From Ziziphus jujuba (lineage: Eukaryota; Streptophyta; Magnoliopsida; Rosales; Rhamnaceae): a stretch of DNA of 64,000 bases. A model generated the notes under the pieces. The model did not search any database and was not told the DNA's origin. It saw nothing but the letters and a program-made list of their open reading frames with translations. Location of the stretch: contig NC_083388.1 of the NCBI RefSeq assembly GCF_031755915.1, forward strand, positions 15,388,501 to 15,452,500, read 5' to 3'. Shown here piece by piece: positions 58,483 to 64,000 of this stretch (the stretch's first letter is position 1; every line of letters starts with the position of its first letter). Made by a program: the position numbers and the translations under genes.

Positions 58483-61400
58483 TTATTCCAAATTGAACAC
58501 TACAACAAAAGAAAACAAAGACAATGGAATCATGTTCTAGTTACAAGATCATTGCTACACTTCAAAACTGATTAAACCACAGAAAATAAATAAATAAATA
58601 AAGTTTACATCAATATCTTCAGAATATAGCTTTAAACAAGAAAAGTAAAATATATAGGTAACTTTTCTAGCAAATAAAACCATAGAAATTAAGATAAATA
58701 ACTTGTCAACTCTCAGTGATAGAAATCTAAAGCACTAAGTTGCATCTTGACAAGAAATTCTAATTTATGGGTACCGAAAAATGAAAACATAACACCAGCG
58801 ACAACAACAATAAATAAAATAATAATAAGAGGTAGTTCAATCTATCAGTTTCTATCATTAAACATCACATCACCATTAAAAATCAGCAAAATGCACCAAT
58901 GCTCTAATAATTGAGGGATATAATTTTCAAATTACCAAGTGTATCCAAAGCAAATAAGATTGATCTTTCAAATACCTCATACTTTATTCTCATGAATCCA
59001 CGGGTAACCCAAAAAAGCATTGTACTCGTTAAGACAGACTGAAAGCCTCGTAAAAAATCATAACAAAAGATATATAATCGAATGAGAAATAAATTACTTT
59101 CATAAGGAACACAAGGTTTACTCTTCAATCACTGTTGATCTCAGAACCTCCTATCTGCATATGCTAACGGAAATTACATTCTCAACTAACGAATAATGAC
59201 TACAAATATCCACAAAGAAGTTGCTACAAATACCTTTTAACACAAGCAAACAAAATGTATGGTATATGGGCTGGATAAACAGAGCTGTAAACAACGATTC
59301 ATGGTTTAACTATCCGATGGACTAATTCAAATGATTTATTTTTCAAGAAAAAAATGGGGGGTAAAACAGAAAGGCATAATGTCAATGTCCTTCTTAAAAT
59401 CTAGAGACTAGAATAAGAAGTAATAGAAAACAGCCAAGCACCTAAATAGATAGGATAGGTAGGAATAGCCAATTAGTAGTAGGTCAACAAATTTTTAGAA
59501 CTTTCAATTCAGTGCAACTCAGTATCCCAAGTTCTAAGACATTGACTAATTATATTAAGTTAGATATACCAGCTTAAGCTGTTCCCAATACAAACATTTC
59601 GCATAAACCTCCCCCATAATTATTGGTTACTCACCATTAGAAAAAACAAACCGCACGAAGAAATGATGCAGGACTAAAAACTATAAGCGTATTAAATGTC
59701 CAACGAAGCAAGAACAGTCCAGAAATGGTAAAAGTGTGATTGCAGTACAGTCGCATCATAATAATATGGATGCATGGAGCCTTGCCCGCTATTGAGCCAC
59801 GCAAGTGGGTGGCCTACAAGTTTATTACACATGAAGCCTGGACAGGTTGGAAACGATGGCTCGATCAATGAGTGACAACCCATCTATCGAACCCATTAGC
59901 ACCTGCCGGCAACGATCCACATTCAAGATACATTAGACAAGAAATTCAGCTAGTACAAGTCGTTTCTCTACCTATCAGCTCCTTAAACCAGACTCTTTGA
60001 ACTACAAACAATAACTTTAAAGGAAACGTACGGAAACAAACAACAAGCCAAGCCCATACTCACAAATTCCAGGAAGTTTTAAAAATCTCAAATTGTCTAT
60101 ATAATGAAAACTCGGGCATTCCGCTCGTCAAATAAAGAACAAACTAAAAAACAATGGAGCTCAGATAGATATCCAAACCTAAGCAAGTAACCAGCAGAAT
60201 CGTCTACTTAATTGAGCTAACTGTTCAAAGAAGCATTCAGCTGAAAGTACCCGCCATGGAGATCAAAACCCATAAAAAGCTCATTCCTACCTCATGAATA
60301 GTACTCGGCAAGGAAAACTAAGCAAAATTAAGCAAATCCCTGAAGACCAAAATGCTAGATAAAGCTGATACTGGCCAAGCAAATGAATGTGAAAAAAAAA
60401 GAAAGAAAGGGCATCGCATAACAGATATTCGACAGCAGCAATTAAAGTGGACAGAGATTGATGGAATTCTTTAGATAAAAACATTTAAAGGGAGAATGGT
60501 GCTAAAAATAGCACCATCTACCACCTCTTTGACAGTAACCTTTTTGCAAACCCGAAAGAGACTTCTCAACTCTTAAATATGTCTAATCCTCATTATAGAT
60601 TTCAAATCCCAGAATTTGCAAATTTTTTTAATAGTTATTCTGTGTCTTTTTTCCTTAGTAAATATATGGGTAAAATATAGAAAGTAAATCATTCCCAACG
60701 GTTGGAAATATCTTTTAAATTTTCTTTTATTTTTATCGTCTTTAACGGGTTTTGAAAGAAAAAAATAATAATAACGGATAGAATACAAGACTTGGCTTTA
60801 AAGACAGACATACACGTCGGGAACTCTGCGAACCGACAAGTAAAGTAAAATTTCAACGCCATGGCTTCTACACTGGGCCCTACATACCAGGTGATGGCTG
60901 TGGGGTCTCTGCGGCGAAAAAGGCATTATTTTGTAGGCCCCATTTTGGTTACAGAGCGCGGGGACAAACTAGTCGGCAAGGATTCCAACGATCACGATTG
61001 CTCGATGAAATAGACGGTTAGATATTGTTTGCCAGATCAGGTTATAAAAAACAAAAAATCTCCTCCGACGACGATTTCATGACGTGGCATACCCTCCTAT
61101 CCGTTTCCACTACGAAATTACTACAAAACCCACGGATGACTTAAGAAGACGATTATATCCTAATCCTATTCCATTCGACGGTCTCTCGTAATTCCGCCAC
61201 CCCTCAAAAAACACAAAATTTCAATTCCATTGCGCAGAACAGCGATTGAATGCAAATATTTAATCAAAAAATTGCAAAAATAAATAAATAAATAAAGCAA
61301 AAATTCATGGTTTCCTGAGGCAATGGAAAAAAAGAAATTCGCGAATTTTTGGATCTATTTACCTGAGGTAATGCTTTAAAGCAACCAAATTTTTGTTTCT

Positions 61401-61520
61401 TATTTTGAAAATCAGGCTTTAGATCCACCAAGCTCAGCTCGAGAGTTTAGTCCACAATGCAAATGGCCGGACGAACCGTATGCTTGAAGCGCCGGAGATT
61501 GGGGAAGAGAGAGAGAGAGA
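58483..61520 (-). other. NCRK 5' leader with probable long intron and promoter
   Basis: The minus strand has a good acceptor (TTTTGTTGTAG at 58500) only 17 bases before the NCRK start codon, so the leader is spliced. A matching donor, CTCAG|GTAAAT, lies at 61363, upstream of which is a (GA)n-rich tract (61507-61530) typical of plant 5' UTRs. This would give a leader intron of about 2.86 kb. An alternative donor near 60290 (ATGAG|GTAGGA) would put the promoter in the GC-richer stretch 60780-61200, which holds a TGACGTGGCA motif at 61080-61089. A CACGTG box lies at about 61719-61724. No coding sequence was recognised inside, including the frame at 59692-59883. Confidence 0.45.
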
Positions 61521-64000
61521 GAGAGAGACGAAGCGGCATTGAGAACTCTCTGTTTCTGTCTCTCACTTTTGGCACTGTCAGTGAAAGCAGAGGTGGCGAT
61601 CGAGTTTTGGACTATGGAGGTCGGTCTGGTCTAGTGGCGAGTCGTCTCTTATTCGTTGACGTTTTCCTTATATGTTAATTAATTAATTAATATTCGCGAG
61701 CGGAGGGAAATTTTGGTCACGTGGCTGCGCGCATGTGCGATGGGACCCGACTAGCTCGTTCCACCGTTGGATGCAAACTAGGAGATCGTTTGACTTTTTT
61801 TGAGGTTTTTATCAAGAGGATGGGGTTGTAATTAAATCAAAGTGGTAGGGTCAGCTGAAGGTGATTATTAACTTAAAGGTAAAGCAGGTGGTGGTTCAAG
61901 AAAATGCCCATGTTCCATATTTGCTATCATTATTATTAGGAATTTATTATCTCTCTCTTCTTCTTTTACTCTCCTTTTGATAAAATCTTGGAGTAGACAA
62001 TATCTACTAAGCTTTTGAATTTAATCATATTCTTTTTTTTTTTTTTTTGAACCAATAGGTAATGTTTTCTATCATTAAAAAATTAATAAAAAAAATACTA
62101 TGATTAATAATTAATGTAATTGAAAACCTTAACTGGTGGGAAAAGAAAAAAAAGGCAAAACTAAATGAGCTTAATAATTGCTTACAAGAAGGGGGAGTAA
62201 AAAAAATAATAATAATAAGAGTGAACTTTTTTATTTTTATTTTTATTCTTTTCAGTGCACCTCATAATAAAGATGATAATTAATGCACATCAACCTTATT
62301 ATTTTTGTAATATTAACATTGTTGCATCCTAAATGATATATTACAATCTAATTTTTTTTATATATATATAATTTGATATTTTACATTCTAAACTAACTAA
62401 GACTTTGCATTATTATTGAAATTCTTTTATTTTTCCGTTAAAACGCGCTGGTCATGTCCCTTTAATGAAAAGGTAATACATCTTTTTGCAACTTTAACCC
62501 TCCACCTTGTTTTTTATCCATCGGGTTCTTTTCATTTCGAGATTGGAAGTAAAGCTAACCGATGAAATTCTAAATATGGTCAATGATTATATGATTGTTA
62601 GAGGAAGAACCAGCAAGAATACCAAATAGCCAAAAAAAATATATATATATATATATTAATAAACCAATCCACCAAGAATCACATACTCATATTTAAAATC
62701 AAATTTATCCCAGGTCTAATTTAAACCAAAACCATGAAAATTCAAAAATACTTAAATCCAAAAAGCAGGGGATTCTCTTATTAAACCAACCTGTTAGCAT
62801 TAAATTTGACCATGATAATGAGCGACTGGGTTTGGTCCTTTGAAGACCTAGAAGAGCTCACTTTCCTAATCCAACACCATGATCAATCCATGCCCATCTA
62901 ATCATGCAACCAAGTGAGATATTGGTGTTAGATTCAACAGTTCTCTACTGCCTTAATCCTTTTTTCACCCTTTCATGCCCTGATTCATCTAGTGTCCATC
63001 CTCCAATTCCCTCCAATTCCCTCCACATCTGCGAAATTGTATAGGTTTAAGTACAGGTGTTTGACTCTCGGCGAAATGTACGGGAATAAATTTGTCAAAG
63101 CTCTTTGGGCTTGTCTTTCGGTTTCTCATTATCGATTGGGAATTTGATGAAGCTGTAGTGTTGTCAATGTGGATTTTGATAATGAAGTTGATTCCATTGA
63201 TATTCATTGTTCTGGATTTTCCAGGGATTTTTTTTTTAACTCAATTATTGAAAAAAAAAAAAAAAAAGGAAAAAGAAAAAGTCTATGAAAAATAAAGAGA
63301 TAGAGAGAAAACGGATAAGGAATTAATTGAGCATGTATGGAGGATCAGAGGATCTTGAATTATTTCCTATTTCTTTATGCCATAAATATGGACGCAAAGA
63401 GGTACCCAGCAATTAAAAAAAAAAATGGTTGCAAAAGGGTGAAGTGGAAGAAACGACAGCTAAGAGAAGATGGAGTTTCTCTACCCTTTTTTTTTATTAA
63501 AAGCCATGTAATTTGCACATGTATTAGGTTAAGAAGGTCCATGGGAAAATCAAAATATACCAACTGTGCAAAATTTTAAGGGGTTTAGGTGTAAAATGCT
63601 AGAATAGATAATTTTTAAACTCTTATACAGCTGGGATGCTATGCTGCCAACATCTTATTATTTTTCTGTTTCATTTGTATAAAATACCATATGTTTTATT
63701 AAACCGATCAATATGTATATATATATATATAATTAATATTATAAGGGATTTATACTGTAAGAGATAGTTATTTATAATTATCAAACTACTATTTTCGTAA
63801 TTTGATAATTATAGATGGTTGTCATTTATAGTTTTTTTTTTATAATTTCATAGTTACAGATAATTATTCCTTGCTGTCTTTGTTATATATCTATATATAT
63901 ATATATATATATATATATAAGCAAATCTCACTTGTTCACTTTGTGACAATGCCAAATAGAGTCCTCTGTTATATTATTTGTTGTTGCCAAATTTTGATAA
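61521..64000. other. Upstream intergenic DNA
   Basis: AT-rich with T runs, TA microsatellites (62638-62655, 63713-63731, 63893-63919) and an A run near 63250. A patch at 62830-63230 is less AT-rich and has open frames on both strands without recognisable domains. Confidence 0.5.
63588..63667 (+). repeat. Third copy of the Mutator-like terminal sequence
   Basis: GGTGTAAAATGCTAGAATAG ... CTGGGATGCTATGCTGCCAA CATCTTATTATTTTT parallels the right end of the 49555-50688 element (GGTACAAAATGCC ... CGGGATGCTTGACTGCCAAT ATCATTTTATTTTT). No left end was found, so it is probably a fragment. Confidence 0.5.

Noticed and set aside
59692..59883. 63-codon frame within the NCRK leader intron
   Set aside because: Less AT-rich than its surroundings but no recognisable protein, and it lies inside the probable leader intron.

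Overview
The window is nuclear DNA from a dicot plant. It is very AT-rich, full of TA, GA and GT microsatellites, its genes are split by GT-AG introns, and all major plant transposon classes are present. I did not identify the species. The protein matches suggest a rosid, but that is inference.

Three intact protein genes are visible, all on the minus strand. I rebuilt each from conserved protein blocks and in-phase splice sites. (1) A cyclic nucleotide-gated channel of the CNGC15 type, 23034-27033, 7 exons, 705 aa. (2) The exosome core subunit MTR3 (RRP41-like), 45834-49421, 7 exons, 257 aa. (3) The cysteine-rich receptor-like kinase NCRK, 53280-58482, 9 coding exons, 649 aa, probably with a long leader intron reaching about 61.36 kb. 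From memory, NCRK and CNGC15 are neighbours in Arabidopsis (At2g28250 and At2g28260), so the order looks like old microsynteny spread apart by transposons. The three genes are not an operon and have separate roles: calcium signalling, RNA decay and surface signalling.

Layout. 0-0.9 kb: relic of a Ty1/copia reverse transcriptase, cut by the window edge. 0.9-16.3 kb: AT-rich intergenic DNA with a four-copy tandem array at 4.95-7.77 kb. 16.3-21.56 kb: decayed CACTA (En/Spm)-like element, with an array of short foldback repeats, a Ulp1-type peptidase exon and one recognisable terminus. 23-27 kb: CNGC15. 27-36.7 kb: intergenic, with a probable MITE, a 5'-truncated LINE with a 19-bp target duplication, a hAT element with an 8-bp target duplication, and a 146-bp foldback MITE. 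36.7-42.8 kb: degenerate Ty3/gypsy element on the minus strand in permuted order. 42.9-43.1 kb: two-exon relic of an LRR receptor kinase. 45.8-49.4 kb: MTR3. 49.55-50.69 kb: Mutator-like element with a 9-bp target duplication, starting 134 bp upstream of the MTR3 start codon. 52.3-61.4 kb: NCRK with its flanks. 61.5-64 kb: intergenic.

I see no convincing new molecular system. The points most worth checking are the foldback array in the CACTA relic, the permuted gypsy element, the element insertion next to MTR3, the GC-AG intron in CNGC15, the microsatellite touching a splice donor in NCRK, and possible extra coding exons downstream of NCRK.
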